From the NCBI GenBank assembly GCA_002304945.1, contig DBPQ01000108.1:1-12818 (forward strand): 12,818 nt of DNA, in the 5' to 3' direction. Below, piece after piece: positions 12,204 to 12,818 of the stretch. The translations under genes and the position numbers were made by a program. This stretch comes from Actinomycetales bacterium UBA1416 (GTDB lineage Bacteria > Actinomycetota > Actinomycetes > Actinomycetales > Actinomycetaceae). Position 1 is the first letter of the stretch, and every line of letters starts with the position of its first letter. The notes under the pieces were generated by a model that did not search any database, was not told where the DNA came from, and saw only the letters and a program-made list of their open reading frames with translations.

Positions 12204-12210
12204 GAGTGTC

Positions 12211-12818
12211 ATGTCTCCGATCGCCGTCTCCGTCCTCGACCTGCTCCCCGTCCGTTCCGGCCAGACCTCGGCACAGGCCATGGATGCCGCCCGGTCCCTC
12301 GCGCGGGTCGCGGACCAGAGCGGGGTGACGCGCTACTGGCTCGCCGAGCACCACAACACGCTGTCGGTCGCCTCCACCAACCCGCCCGTCGCGATCGCCA
12401 TGATCGCCGCCGCGACCGAGCGGATGCGCGTGGGCTCGGGCGGCGTGATGCTCCCCAACCACGCCCCGCTCGTGGTGGCTGAGCAGTTCGCGCTGCTGGA
12501 GGCGGCCTTCCCGGGCCGCATCGACCTCGGGATCGGGCGCGCACCGGGCACTGACCCGGTGACCAGCTGGGCGCTGCGCGGAGGGCTCTCGGAGCAGGAT
12601 CAGGTGCAGCGCTTCCCGGAGTACGTCCAGCAGGTCATGGCCTTCATGTCCCGCGAGGGGGCGGCCGTCCAGATCGGCGCCCACCGGCACGAGGTCCTCG
12701 CCACCCCGCGGGCCGGCGGCGAACCCCCGGTCTGGCTGCTCGGTTCCTCCGACTACTCCGCGCGCCTGGCCGCACAGCTCGGCCTGCCCTACGTCTTCGC
12801 CCACCACTTCTCCGGCCG
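12211..12818 (+). CDS. Luciferase-like (LLM class) flavin-dependent oxidoreductase, 3' end outside window
   Basis: The first 202 residues of a bacterial-luciferase-like TIM-barrel monooxygenase of the 'group 1' type (family length about 330-350). Diagnostic motifs are AVSVLDLLPVRSGQT (5-19), YWLAEHHNT (42-50), MRVGSGGVMLPNHAPLVVAEQF (72-93), and FPGRIDLGIGRAPGTDP (100-116). These proteins use reduced FMN, supplied by a separate reductase, to oxidise small substrates; light emission is not implied. The substrate of this group is mostly unknown. The ATG at 12211 follows TAGAGT by seven bases. The gene runs off the window, so its partners downstream are not visible. Confidence 0.92.
   Translation, partial: MSPIAVSVLDLLPVRSGQTSAQAMDAARSLARVADQSGVTRYWLAEHHNTLSVASTNPPVAIAMIAAATERMRVGSGGVMLPNHAPLVVAEQFALLEAAFPGRIDLGIGRAPGTDPVTSWALRGGLSEQDQVQRFPEYVQQVMAFMSREGAAVQIGAHRHEVLATPRAGGEPPVWLLGSSDYSARLAAQLGLPYVFAHHFSG

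Noticed and set aside
12211..12818. Light-producing lux system
   Set aside because: The protein is a 'luciferase-like' monooxygenase of a metabolic group; no lux partner genes are visible and the family seldom emits light.

Overview
The base composition (very G+C-rich, nearly every third codon position G or C), frequent GTG starts and many start codons with a TANNNT-like hexamer only 6-7 bases upstream (leaderless transcription) point to a high-GC actinomycete chromosome. A micrococcalean is my guess, but nothing here fixes the genus. The window is gene-dense. The largest stretch without a firm gene is about 250 bases (8496-8744), and it holds a possible 45-residue membrane peptide or gene remnant plus a repeat array.

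Layout, left to right: (1) the 3' part of an HrpB-type DEAH-box helicase gene. (2) A first AAA_14/DUF4143 ATPase gene, preceded by three 22-bp direct repeats. (3) Convergent to it, a large minus-strand protein ending in a plasmid pRiA4b ORF-3-like domain. (4) Divergent from that, a two-gene operon that looks like a toxin-antitoxin pair: an AbiEii-like nucleotidyltransferase followed by an XRE-type helix-turn-helix protein, with a palindromic operator over the promoter. (5) A sulfur-handling group: a cysteine desulfurase and a DsrE-family protein in one minus-strand operon, and, head to head with them, an ArsR-rhodanese fusion regulator that is frameshifted at a run of seven Cs. (6) A strong hairpin, then a Cof-type HAD phosphatase. 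(7) A second AAA_14/DUF4143 ATPase, again preceded by three 22-bp direct repeats of unrelated sequence. (8) A small class I SAM methyltransferase. (9) A stand-alone modification-dependent (type IV) restriction endonuclease of the AspBHI/MspJI kind. (10) The 5' part of a luciferase-like flavin monooxygenase gene.

Housekeeping genes (HrpB, cysteine desulfurase, HAD, monooxygenase) are therefore interleaved with accessory and defence-like modules (two DUF4143 ATPases, the nucleotidyltransferase-HTH pair, the pRiA4b ORF-3-like protein, the type IV restriction enzyme). No transposase, integrase, tRNA or CRISPR array was seen. The most interesting signal is the shared architecture of the two ATPase genes: each has exactly three 22-bp-phased direct repeats ending just before a -10-like hexamer placed 12 bases before a GTG start, yet the repeat sequences differ. 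Each ATPase also carries a putative winged-helix segment and a PD-(D/E)XK-like C-terminus. I infer that each protein may recognise its own repeat array, giving two parallel systems of different specificity.
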